Shown piece after piece: positions 6,939 to 16,655 of a stretch of DNA of 64,000 bases. A model generated the notes under the pieces. That model saw nothing but the letters and a program-made list of their open reading frames with translations. It was not told the origin of the DNA and searched no databases. Source of the DNA: Gammaproteobacteria bacterium (lineage in GTDB: Bacteria; Pseudomonadota; Gammaproteobacteria; Xanthomonadales; Wenzhouxiangellaceae); assembly GCA_003567685.1 (NCBI GenBank), contig PWYW01000056.1, positions 23,203 to 87,202 of the forward strand, written 5' to 3'. The position numbers and the translations under genes are program-made. How positions within the stretch are numbered: the first letter of the stretch is position 1; each line of letters starts with the position of its first letter.

Positions 6939-7709
6939 ATGGAATTGAACGAGATCAAGGCAGTGGTGACCGGCGGGGTGTCGGGGTTGGGTTTTGCGGT
7001 GGCGCAACGGTTTGTTGCCGATGGCGGCAAGGTGGCGTTGCTGGATGTCAACGAAGACAAGGCGGCCGATGCCGTGGCCGCGCTGGGTGATGCCAACGCG
7101 AGGTTCTTCAGGGTCGATGTCACCAGTGAGGCCGACGTGGTTCGGGTGCTGGGCGAGGCCCGCGACTGGATGGGCGGCATTACCGTGGCCATGAACTGCG
7201 CCGGCATTCTCGGTGCGGGCCGGGTGCTCGGGCGTGAAGCGCCGATGCCGCTGGAAACCTTTTCAAAAACCGTGATGGTCAACCTGGTTGGCAGCTTCAA
7301 CGTGGCCAAGGCCGCAGCCGACCTGATGCAACACAACGAGCCCAACGCCGACAACGAGCGTGGTGTCATCATCAATACGGCCTCGGTGGCCGCATTCGAA
7401 GGCCAGATCGGCCAGGCCGCCTACTCGGCCTCCAAGGGCGGTGTGGTCGGCATGACGCTGCCGATGGCCCGTGAGTTCACTCGTATTGGCGTTCGCGTCA
7501 TGACCATTGCCCCGGGCGTGTTCCACACGCCGATGGTCGACATCATGCCCGAGCCGGTGCAAAAGGCCCTGGGCGAGTCGATCCCTTTCCCCAAGCGCCT
7601 GGGCAAGAGCGAAGAGTTTGCCGCGCTGGCCGCCCACATCATCGAAAACGCCTATTTCAACGGCACCACCATCCGGCTTGATGGCGCGGTGCGCCTGGAG
7701 CCGAAATAA
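6939..7709 (+). CDS. SDR dehydrogenase, 3-hydroxyacyl-CoA dehydrogenase type II (HSD10-like)
   Basis: NAD-dependent short-chain dehydrogenase, 256 aa. The Rossmann glycine motif is TGGVSGLGFA at about 11-20, with D (LLDVNE) after beta-2 pointing to NAD(H). The catalytic Ser is in NTASVAAFEGQ and the YxxxK pair in YSASKGG. The C-terminal pattern (MTIAPGVFHTP, PFPKRLGKSEEFAAL, IIENAYFNGTTIRLDGAVR) is characteristic of human HSD17B10-type 3-hydroxy-2-methylbutyryl-CoA/3-hydroxyacyl-CoA dehydrogenases, used in isoleucine and fatty-acid oxidation. A strong AAGAGGA site precedes the ATG. It shares one base (TAATG) with the next gene. Confidence 0.9.
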   Translation: MELNEIKAVVTGGVSGLGFAVAQRFVADGGKVALLDVNEDKAADAVAALGDANARFFRVDVTSEADVVRVLGEARDWMGGITVAMNCAGILGAGRVLGREAPMPLETFSKTVMVNLVGSFNVAKAAADLMQHNEPNADNERGVIINTASVAAFEGQIGQAAYSASKGGVVGMTLPMAREFTRIGVRVMTIAPGVFHTPMVDIMPEPVQKALGESIPFPKRLGKSEEFAALAAHIIENAYFNGTTIRLDGAVRLEPK

Positions 7710-8113
7710 TGGAAACCTTTGCGGCACTGGAAGCCCACGTCAAGGCCCACCATGACGTGGTTCACGACGAGCCCTTCATGCTCGGGCTGGAGGTGCCGGT
7801 GGGCAAGGATCGCCACCAGAGCGTGTTCCTGGCCGAGCTCAAGGGCAGCGACGGCAAGCGATTCCTGCGCGTGGAAACCACCGTTGCACCGCTGGCCAAC
7901 CATGACCCGGAGAAGTGCCTCCGGGTCAACCTGATGCTGAGAACCGGCTACCTGGCCGTGGGTGACATGGAGGGCGTGGCGTTCCTCAAGCTGTGCGAGA
8001 ACATGCTCTACAACAACCTGACCACCGACGCGCTGGACTACATCATCCGCCACATCGCCGAGTTGGGCGACAAGATCGAAGAGACCCTGAACAAAGGCGG
8101 CGACTGGTTCTAA
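7709..8113 (+). CDS. Conserved-looking unknown protein coupled to the HSD10-like gene
   Basis: A 134-aa soluble acidic protein without signal peptide or membrane segment. I do not recognise a named family with certainty. The layout (beta-rich FLAELKGSDGKRFLRVETTV, then NLMLRTGYLAVGDMEGVAFL, then a long C-terminal helix rich in Leu/Ile/Glu) is reminiscent of the YbjN / type III secretion chaperone-like fold; this is inference. It starts on the last base of the dehydrogenase stop (TAATG), so translation is coupled and a role tied to that enzyme, such as chaperone, stabiliser or regulator, is plausible. A hairpin repeat follows its stop. Confidence 0.7.
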   Translation: METFAALEAHVKAHHDVVHDEPFMLGLEVPVGKDRHQSVFLAELKGSDGKRFLRVETTVAPLANHDPEKCLRVNLMLRTGYLAVGDMEGVAFLKLCENMLYNNLTTDALDYIIRHIAELGDKIEETLNKGGDWF

Positions 8114-8117
8114 GGCG

Positions 8118-8205
8118 AAAAGAAGGACTAACCGCGAAGGCGCAAAGAACGCAAAGAAAGGTTTTTCCTTGGCGCTCTTCGCGTCTTCGCGGTTAGTGCT
8201 TTTCT
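8118..8205. repeat. Solo CGCAAAG-type hairpin (no cargo)
   Basis: Left arm 8118-8161 (CTAACCGCGAAGGCGCAAAG and onward) pairs with right arm 8167-8205 across a loop of about 5 bases. It is the same repeat type that encloses the GxxExxY gene 1.2 kb upstream. It lies between convergent genes, and the T-rich loop region (8161-8166) means it may also stop transcription. Confidence 0.8.
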
Positions 8206-8209
8206 GATC

Positions 8210-9031
8210 TTACTTTTCGTTGAAAACGTGGATGTCGCGCTGCGGGAACGGAATCGAGCAGCCGGCGTCTTCCAGCGCCACTTTCAGCTGTTCGAGCAGC
8301 TCGCCACGTACCGGCCAGAAATCGCTGGCGTTGACCCAGGGCCTGACGGCAAAATCGACGCTTGAGTCACCAAGCTCCATCACCATAATGGTCGGTTCCG
8401 GATCATCCAGCACTTTTTCGTGTGCCTTGAGCACTTTCTCGATAGTGGCACGGGCAAGCTTCAGGTCATCGTCGTAATGCACGCCAATGATCAGGTCAAC
8501 GCGTCGAGTATCGTAGGCCGAATAGTTGGTAATGGGATTAGACGTGATTGAGCTGTTGGGGACAACCACGTGCCGGTTGTCCGGGGTTTTCAGTTCCGTC
8601 TGGAAAATCCCCACTTTCTGGACCACGCCGGACACGCCCCCCGCCTCGACAAAGTTGCCGCGGGTAAAGGGGTGAAACGCAATGATCATGATGCCTGAGG
8701 CAAAATTGCTGAGCGAGCTCTGCAGGGCAAGTCCAACCGCCAGAGCCAAACCACCCAACACCGCCACCAGCGGGGCAATCTGCACGCCCAGTGAACCGAC
8801 AGCAACCAGGACGACTGTCACCAGCAGCACACTGTAGAGAATATTGCCGACGAAATTGACCAGCAGCTCGTCCATTTCCCGTCGCTTCATCTGGCCACGC
8901 ATCAGGCGAACGATCGCCTTGGCAACCCAGCGGCCAATGATGAAAATCAGAATGGCGGCGATTAGCTGCCAGCTTAGGGCCAACAACGCCAAAGGATCGA
9001 TATCGCCCAGTCGTTCAGTCAATGCGTCCAT
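8210..9031 (-). CDS. Small-conductance mechanosensitive channel, MscS family
   Basis: Homoheptameric inner-membrane channel that opens on membrane tension to release solutes after hypo-osmotic shock. The 273-aa length is close to E. coli MscS (286). Three transmembrane helices are seen: about 17-40, 60-85 and the pore-lining Gly/Ala-rich TM3 at about 87-120 (AVLGGLALAVGLALQSS then NFASGIMII). The cytoplasmic beta domain follows, with the family pattern VVPNSSITSNPITNYS, then the alpha/beta vestibule and a C-terminal FPQRDIHV typical of MscS. A clear AAGGA site precedes the ATG. It is convergent with the preceding gene and appears monocistronic. Confidence 0.94.
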   Translation of the reverse strand: MDALTERLGDIDPLALLALSWQLIAAILIFIIGRWVAKAIVRLMRGQMKRREMDELLVNFVGNILYSVLLVTVVLVAVGSLGVQIAPLVAVLGGLALAVGLALQSSLSNFASGIMIIAFHPFTRGNFVEAGGVSGVVQKVGIFQTELKTPDNRHVVVPNSSITSNPITNYSAYDTRRVDLIIGVHYDDDLKLARATIEKVLKAHEKVLDDPEPTIMVMELGDSSVDFAVRPWVNASDFWPVRGELLEQLKVALEDAGCSIPFPQRDIHVFNEK

Positions 9032-9113
9032 GTTGTTTTCCTTTATTAATCAGTAATCAATTAATGCGCCAGAACAGCACGCGGATAGTCCGTTGCCGAA
9101 GCGACATCGGTGA

Positions 9114-9917
9114 TCAATCCTCACCACGATAAGACTTGATGATATACCCGCCGGATTTTTCATCATGCTGAAGCATGAGGAAGCCGTGGGTCTGTGCCTC
9201 CTGTAGCAAGTGATTGAAGTTCTTGAAGCCGTGGTAGCTTTCCGAGAAACCCGGCTTGCGACGTTTAAGCGCCTGCTTGACCATGGATCCCCACACCTTT
9301 TCCTCGGCATCGCGGTCCTCGAACAAGGCCTCAGTCGTTTCCAGTACCAATTCGAAGGCTTCCTGGGCCTTGTCGTCCACGGCTTTTGCTGCGGTCTTCT
9401 TGGCCGACTTTTTCCTGGTCGCCTTCTTGCCTCGGCCTTCAGCCTTTTTCCTCTGATTGCGAATCAAATCGTCATAGAAGATGAATTCGTCGCAATTGGC
9501 CATCAGCAGGTCCGAGGTCGAGCTTTTGACCCCGACGCCGATGACCGTCTTGTTGTTCTCGCGAAGCTTCGAGACCAGCGGCGAAAAATCCGAATCGCCG
9601 GAGATGATCACAAAGGTATCCACGTGCCCCTTGGTGTAGCAAAGGTCCAGCGCATCCACCACCATCCGGATATCGGCCGAGTTCTTGCCCGACTGACGGA
9701 CGTGCGGAATGTCGATCAGCTCGAAAGCCGCCTCATGCATGGCTGCCTTGAAGTCGCGGTAGCGCCCCCAATCGCAGTAGGCCTTGCGCACCACGATATT
9801 GCCCTTGAGCAGCAATCGCTCGAGGACTTTCTGGATATCGAAGGCATCAAAGCGTGCATCCCGCACGCCAAGCGCAACGTTCTCGAAGTCGCAGAAGATG
9901 GCCAGGTTTCGGGTCAT
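9114..9917 (-). CDS. NYN-domain protein with C-terminal LOTUS/OST-HTH-like domain
   Basis: The N-terminal 150 residues form a NYN (PIN-like, DUF88/LabA type) domain with the acidic residues expected for metal-dependent nuclease action: IFCDFENVAL near 7, NSADIRMVVDAL near 80 and SGDSDFSPLV near 103. A lysine/alanine-rich linker (about 155-180) leads to a C-terminal region (VWGSMVKQALKRRKPGFSES then a helix-turn pattern ending GGYIIKSY) that fits an OST-HTH/LOTUS RNA-binding domain. This pairing suggests RNA binding and cleavage; bacterial members are little studied. The 267-aa protein begins 20 bp downstream of the hydrolase gene on the same strand and may be co-transcribed with it. Confidence 0.85.
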   Translation of the reverse strand: MTRNLAIFCDFENVALGVRDARFDAFDIQKVLERLLLKGNIVVRKAYCDWGRYRDFKAAMHEAAFELIDIPHVRQSGKNSADIRMVVDALDLCYTKGHVDTFVIISGDSDFSPLVSKLRENNKTVIGVGVKSSTSDLLMANCDEFIFYDDLIRNQRKKAEGRGKKATRKKSAKKTAAKAVDDKAQEAFELVLETTEALFEDRDAEEKVWGSMVKQALKRRKPGFSESYHGFKNFNHLLQEAQTHGFLMLQHDEKSGGYIIKSYRGED

Positions 9918-9937
9918 GAAGGCATTCTCGGCAAACG

Positions 9938-10459
9938 TCAGAGCGCCTGGCGAACGGCGCGAAGGAAGGTCTGGAGCAGGCCGGCGATCGTGGGTATCGA
10001 GGCGTGCAGGCTATGGTCGTCGGGCAGCAGATGCAGTGACGCACCAAGCGCACGAGCGAACTTGACACTGCCCTCGGGAGGAACGATGTCGTCCTGCCAG
10101 CCATGAACCACGCAAAGCTGCCCGGTAAGGGGCTGGTAAGCCTCCCGGATAACGCCGCCCGGCACGCGGTCTTCCATGAATAGCGCCGGCGCCATCAGGA
10201 ACAAGCCCGCCACTGGCATTTTCTCTGCCGCCGCCAGGGAAACCAGCCCACCGAGCGAGGAACCAACCAGCACGGATGGCTTGGCGTTGGCCGACAGTCG
10301 GGATTCCAGGTGGGCGACCCGACCGTGCGGATCGTCCTGCCAGGGGCGATAGTCCGGCGCTTCGACCTTCCAGCCCTCGTCGAGGGCCAGGGGTGTGAGC
10401 CGGCGAATCTTCTCAGAGCTAGGGCTGGAGAGATGACCGTGACTGAAAATGACCCGCAT
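9938..10459 (-). CDS. Small alpha/beta hydrolase (YqiA/RBBP9-like)
   Basis: A 173-aa compact alpha/beta hydrolase without signal peptide. The nucleophile elbow is GSSLGG near residue 67, the acid is in HGWQDDIVP near 118 and the catalytic His in DDHSLH near 147. The size and HG near the N-terminus (FSHGHLSSP, the oxyanion region) match YqiA-like esterases. The natural substrate is unknown. Its ATG overlaps the stop of the upstream lipoprotein gene (TGATG), so the two are translationally coupled. Confidence 0.85.
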   Translation of the reverse strand: MRVIFSHGHLSSPSSEKIRRLTPLALDEGWKVEAPDYRPWQDDPHGRVAHLESRLSANAKPSVLVGSSLGGLVSLAAAEKMPVAGLFLMAPALFMEDRVPGGVIREAYQPLTGQLCVVHGWQDDIVPPEGSVKFARALGASLHLLPDDHSLHASIPTIAGLLQTFLRAVRQAL

Positions 10460-11445
10460 CAGTTCAGGAAGCGACCGCAGGCAGACAGGCTCCGGTCATT
10501 GATTTGCAGGTGAACGGTAATCGGAAACGTCCAGCCAACCATGGTGTCGGTGCAATCGGCCTGTTCCAGGGTCACCTCGGCCAGGTTGCCGGGTGATTCG
10601 GCGCGGTAGCCGGCCTGGTCGGGCAGAATTTCAAGCGTACCGGAGAATTCCAGCTCGGAAACCCCATAATCCAGCACCAGTTCGAGATCCGCCTGTTCGT
10701 GGCGAGCGTGCAGATGCCAGCCCGGCTCGTTGCCGACCGCACGGAAATCCACGCCATCCATCATCGCCTGGGTCCAGGGCGACACCCGGTCGCGCGGCAC
10801 GCAGTCCACGGCGTCGCCATCGGCCAGGGTCAAGCGGGCCTGATCCTGACCGCGAGTCCAGAATTCGACCTCATCGGCCGCATAGCGGGCACCCGAAGCC
10901 GCCGGTTGAAGCTCAAGCTCCAGCAGCGCCCAGGGTAGCGACAGCCTGGCGGATTCGTCACCGTCGAACTGAACATCCAACGCCACTTCGCCACACTGGA
11001 AGGAGTGCCATCCGGCCATCGGCTCATCGCGATCCGGATCGGCTTCGCTGTAGTCAACGCCAGTCAGGCGAATCCTGCCCAACTCCGCTGAATCGGCGCT
11101 TATGGGCACCTCGGCCGCAAAACGTGGACTTCCGTCCGGCAAGAACAGCGTCAAGTGAAGGTGGTAGGTTTTGCCCACCTCCAGCAAGTCAGCAGCCACC
11201 GACAGGCCGAAGGGATACGGCGGCGCCTCTGGACCCTCGATTCGCTCATGTGCGAGAACCTCACCAGTGGCGTCATCAGCCAACTCGATTTCGAGCGTCG
11301 AACCCGGCGGCATCATGATCCGTTCAAGATAATAGGCCTCTCCGGTGATCTCGGCCCGAGCCTCCGAGGTGAGGGGCTCCTGCGCTGAATCTCCGCCACA
11401 CGCTGCCAGGGCGACAATGGTGAAAAACCATAGCCATCGTTTCAT
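10459..11445 (-). CDS. Three-domain lipoprotein: YbaY/YscW-like, MliC-like and COG3650-like
   Basis: A 328-aa envelope lipoprotein: the signal peptide with lipobox (VALAAC, Cys16) gives a lipid anchor. Residues about 30-135 (ITGEAYYLERIMMPPGSTLEIEL) resemble the YbaY/YscW beta-sandwich. Residues about 145-215 (FQCGEVALDVQF, ASGARYAADEVEFWTRGQ) match the MliC inhibitor of c-type lysozyme, including the SGARY loop that inserts into the lysozyme active site. The last part (FRAVGNEPGWHLHA) matches COG3650-type proteins that often accompany MliC or HslJ-like domains. I infer an envelope protection role against host or competitor lysozymes. The fusion of three usually separate units is notable. Confidence 0.82.
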   Translation of the reverse strand: MKRWLWFFTIVALAACGGDSAQEPLTSEARAEITGEAYYLERIMMPPGSTLEIELADDATGEVLAHERIEGPEAPPYPFGLSVAADLLEVGKTYHLHLTLFLPDGSPRFAAEVPISADSAELGRIRLTGVDYSEADPDRDEPMAGWHSFQCGEVALDVQFDGDESARLSLPWALLELELQPAASGARYAADEVEFWTRGQDQARLTLADGDAVDCVPRDRVSPWTQAMMDGVDFRAVGNEPGWHLHARHEQADLELVLDYGVSELEFSGTLEILPDQAGYRAESPGNLAEVTLEQADCTDTMVGWTFPITVHLQINDRSLSACGRFLN

Positions 11446-11516
11446 CGTTATCCCACCCGCTTTGATTGCCTATGAGGTTATCAAGCTTAACCCATCAAAT
11501 GGGCACTCGACAGGCT

Positions 11517-13463
<1,947 letters not shown>

Positions 13464-13564
13464 GGTGGATCCAGGCTGAGAAATATCCAGCGCAAAGAGT
13501 AGCAAGGAAGCGGCGCCAGCGTCAGTTGTACGAAGGGGCAGTCTTATGCAGGCACGACTAACAT

Positions 13565-16500
13565 TCAGCCGGCGCCGGGCCGGCTGCGCATGGACAGGCG
13601 GTAGAGCAAGGGGATGACGAACAGGGTGAGCAGGGCCGAGACGGTAAGACCCCAGACCAGGGTAACGGCCACCGGGCCCCAGAGCAATGAGCGGCCGCCC
13701 AGGCCTAGTGCCAGTGACAGCAGGCCTGCGATGGTGGTCGCGGTGGTCATGATGATGGGAATTACCCGCCGGCGAGCCGCGTAGATCGTCGCGTGGAGCG
13801 GGCGCATGCCGGCGGACAGACGCTGGTTGGCCGCGTCGATCAACACGATGGCAGCGTTGACGGCGATGCCGGCCAGGGCAATGATTCCGTAGAGCGTGTA
13901 CAGGCTTAAGGGATTACCCGACAGCAGCAAACCAAAGACCACGCCGGTGAAGGCCATCGGCACCGTGGCCAGGATCAGCAGCGGCTGGAAGTAGCTGCGG
14001 AACTGGGTGGCCAGGATGAGGTAGATCAGACCCAGTCCAAGCAGGAACAATACGGCCATGGCCTCCAGCGATTCCTCGATGTCATCCAGTTCGCCGGTGA
14101 AATCCAGATCGGTATTCGGGAAGTCGGCGCGCACCTCGTCCCAGGCGGCCAGGATGCGGCGGTTGACTTCGACGGTATTGGTCACGCGCCGGTCGATATC
14201 GCCTTCCACCGTGATAGTCCGCCGCAGGTTGTAGTGACGGATGACGCCGGGCGCCTCACCGGCCTGCGCGCTGACCAGTCCGCCCAGACGACTGACCTGC
14301 CCATTGGGCAGTACCAGCGGGTCATCGAGGACATCCATCGGATCACCGGGGCGCGGCCGTTCGGCGCGAACGCGCAATTCATAACGATCACCCGCCTCGC
14401 GGGTGAAGCCGACGATATCGCCATCGACATGCAGCCGCAGCAGGCGGGCCAGGGGCTCGGGCGCCAGCCCGGCCTGGGCCAGGGCTTCCCGGTCAAGCCG
14501 CAGCACCAGCTCGGAGCGACCGGGCACCCGGTCGTCGGTAATGTCGCGGGTACCGGGCAGTTCGGCAATCAGCTCGCGCAAACGCTCGGTGGCCCGTCTG
14601 AGCTCGTCGAAATCGTCGCTTCGAACCTTGACGTTGATCGGCTGCTGAGTCGGTGGCCCGCCGGAAATCTGCAGGAAGGCAATGCTGCCGTCGATCGGCG
14701 TCGATTCGACATCAGCGCGCATGGCCTCGATCACCTGGTTGACGTCACGTCGGCCGCGCGGCGGGTTGAGCGACACCACCACCTGTCCGTACTGGTCGCC
14801 GAACAGCGGCTCGACGTCGGTGAACTGGACACCGGCCAGGCTGATCACTGATCGCGCCTCATCGGGCTCCAGGTGCTGGCGGACGCGAGCCTCAACCTGC
14901 TGGACCCGTTCGATGGTGTCGTCCAGCGCCACATCGCCGGGCAGGTCGACCTGTACGTAGAACAGGCGCATCGGGTCGAAGGCGAAAAATTCCAGCCGCA
15001 CCAGGCCGGCAGCGACCATGGTCAGGGCGAAGGCAAAACCCAACGCTGAAAGCGACAGGAAACGCCGTGGCCGGCGCATGACATAAACGAGCGAGCGCAC
15101 GTAACGGCGCCGAATGAGCCGGGTCAGTTCGCCTCGCCTATCGCGCCCGGCAGCAGGCGGCTGGTAGCGGCTGTGGACCACCTGGGTCGGCAGCACCCAG
15201 AAGGCCTGGACCAGCGAGATCAACAGCCCTACCGTGACCACGAAGGGCACCACGAACATGAACTTGCCGACGATGCCCGGCAGCAGCATCAGCGGCAGGA
15301 AGGCGGCAATGGTGGTCAGGACCGAGGCAGTCAGCGGCATAGCCACTTCGCCAAAGGCCCGGGTGGCCGCCTGCATGGCCGGCTGGCCCCGCCGCAAGCG
15401 GTAATAGATGGCCTCGACCATCACCACCGACACATCGACCAGCATGCCAAGCACGATCACCACGCCCAGCAGCACGGTGATGTTGAGGGTGAACCCGACG
15501 GCATACAGCACGGCGAAGGTGCCGGCCACGCACAGGATCAGGCCGCTGCCGACCAGCAGGGCGATGCGGCTGGCCAGGAACAGCCAGCAGACCAGGAGCA
15601 CCAGCAACAGGCCAACCACGGCGTTGTTGCGCATGATGTCGATGGCCTCGCGGGTGGCCACGGTCTGGTCGTCGGCCAGCACCAGCGCCAGGCCCTGATC
15701 AGCCAGTACCGGGTTGCGCCGCTCAATGTAATCGTTGAGTTCGGCAATCAGCTCCAGGGTGTTGGCGCCTGGTCGCTTGGTGACCGACAGCAGAATGGCC
15801 GGGCGGCCCTCGTGGCGCACCAGCTGTTCCGGGATACTGGCACCCAGGCGCATGCGAGCGACCTCATCGAAACGCACCACGCCGCCGTCGACCGGGCTTG
15901 GCAGGGTCAAGCCGGCCAGGGCCTGGGGGTCGATCGAGCGGCCTTCGGCGCGAATCAGCCATTGGCCATGGGCCGTTTGCAGGCGTCCGGCAAAAACGTC
16001 CCGGTACCAGCCCGATGCGGCGTTGGCCAGATCCAGCGCGTTGAGCCCGCGGGCGGCCAGTGCCGCCGGGTCGAACAGCAGCTGCAGCTCCGGCGTGTTC
16101 AGGCCCTGGGCCAGAATCTGGTCGACCGAGCCCAGGCGTTCGAGGTCCTGCCGGGCTCGGCGGGCCAGGCTCCTTAGCGCGTCGTCGTCGGCCTGGCCCA
16201 CCGCCAGCACCAGCGCGGTCGGGAAGCCTGAGGAAGAAGTGACCTCGAAGATGTTCGGGTCGCGCGCCTCGGGCGGCAGTTCGTCGTTGACCATGGCCTG
16301 CACTTCCCGCCGCAGGTCGGCCACCCGTCGCTCGAAATCGCGCTGGGAAATTTCCTGGAAGCGGACCAGGATATTGGAGACGTTCTCGCGGCTGCTGGAG
16401 ACCACGAAACGCACGTCCTGCAGCCGGGCGATGGCTTCTTCCAGCGGGTCGGTGACCAGCCGCTCGACGTCCTCGGCCGAAGCGCCAGGCAGCACCGTGG

Positions 16501-16636
16501 TCATGTTGATCCAGTTGAAATTGACTTCCGGATCGCGCTCGCGCGGCATCAGCCAGAACGCGGCCAGCCCCATGGCCAGCACCACCACCATGAACACATT
16601 GGCCAGCGGGTGGTTTGCGTACAGGCGATTGAGCAT
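13565..16636 (-). CDS. RND efflux transporter, inner-membrane permease subunit
   Basis: Proton-driven resistance-nodulation-division pump of 1023 aa, with the usual two repeats of one plus five membrane helices and large periplasmic loops. The TM4 motif reads GMLVDVSVVMVE: a single Asp replaces the DD pair of AcrB, as in CusA-type pumps. The TM10 motif reads AVNAAIVLID, without the Lys of AcrB. Substrates are therefore not predictable, though the overall form is the HAE/HME-like group common in marine Gammaproteobacteria. The start ATG at 16636 is preferred over a TTG at 16642. It lies 19 bp after the adaptor gene, so the two form an operon; no outer-membrane factor is adjacent. Confidence 0.9.
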   Translation of the reverse strand: MLNRLYANHPLANVFMVVVLAMGLAAFWLMPRERDPEVNFNWINMTTVLPGASAEDVERLVTDPLEEAIARLQDVRFVVSSSRENVSNILVRFQEISQRDFERRVADLRREVQAMVNDELPPEARDPNIFEVTSSSGFPTALVLAVGQADDDALRSLARRARQDLERLGSVDQILAQGLNTPELQLLFDPAALAARGLNALDLANAASGWYRDVFAGRLQTAHGQWLIRAEGRSIDPQALAGLTLPSPVDGGVVRFDEVARMRLGASIPEQLVRHEGRPAILLSVTKRPGANTLELIAELNDYIERRNPVLADQGLALVLADDQTVATREAIDIMRNNAVVGLLLVLLVCWLFLASRIALLVGSGLILCVAGTFAVLYAVGFTLNITVLLGVVIVLGMLVDVSVVMVEAIYYRLRRGQPAMQAATRAFGEVAMPLTASVLTTIAAFLPLMLLPGIVGKFMFVVPFVVTVGLLISLVQAFWVLPTQVVHSRYQPPAAGRDRRGELTRLIRRRYVRSLVYVMRRPRRFLSLSALGFAFALTMVAAGLVRLEFFAFDPMRLFYVQVDLPGDVALDDTIERVQQVEARVRQHLEPDEARSVISLAGVQFTDVEPLFGDQYGQVVVSLNPPRGRRDVNQVIEAMRADVESTPIDGSIAFLQISGGPPTQQPINVKVRSDDFDELRRATERLRELIAELPGTRDITDDRVPGRSELVLRLDREALAQAGLAPEPLARLLRLHVDGDIVGFTREAGDRYELRVRAERPRPGDPMDVLDDPLVLPNGQVSRLGGLVSAQAGEAPGVIRHYNLRRTITVEGDIDRRVTNTVEVNRRILAAWDEVRADFPNTDLDFTGELDDIEESLEAMAVLFLLGLGLIYLILATQFRSYFQPLLILATVPMAFTGVVFGLLLSGNPLSLYTLYGIIALAGIAVNAAIVLIDAANQRLSAGMRPLHATIYAARRRVIPIIMTTATTIAGLLSLALGLGGRSLLWGPVAVTLVWGLTVSALLTLFVIPLLYRLSMRSRPGAG

Positions 16637-16655
16637 GCTCAAAGCCGTGCCGTGT

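Noticed and set aside
15173..16177. 334-codon antisense frame over the RND permease
   Set aside because: Gln/His-rich shadow of transmembrane-coding sequence; no start signal.
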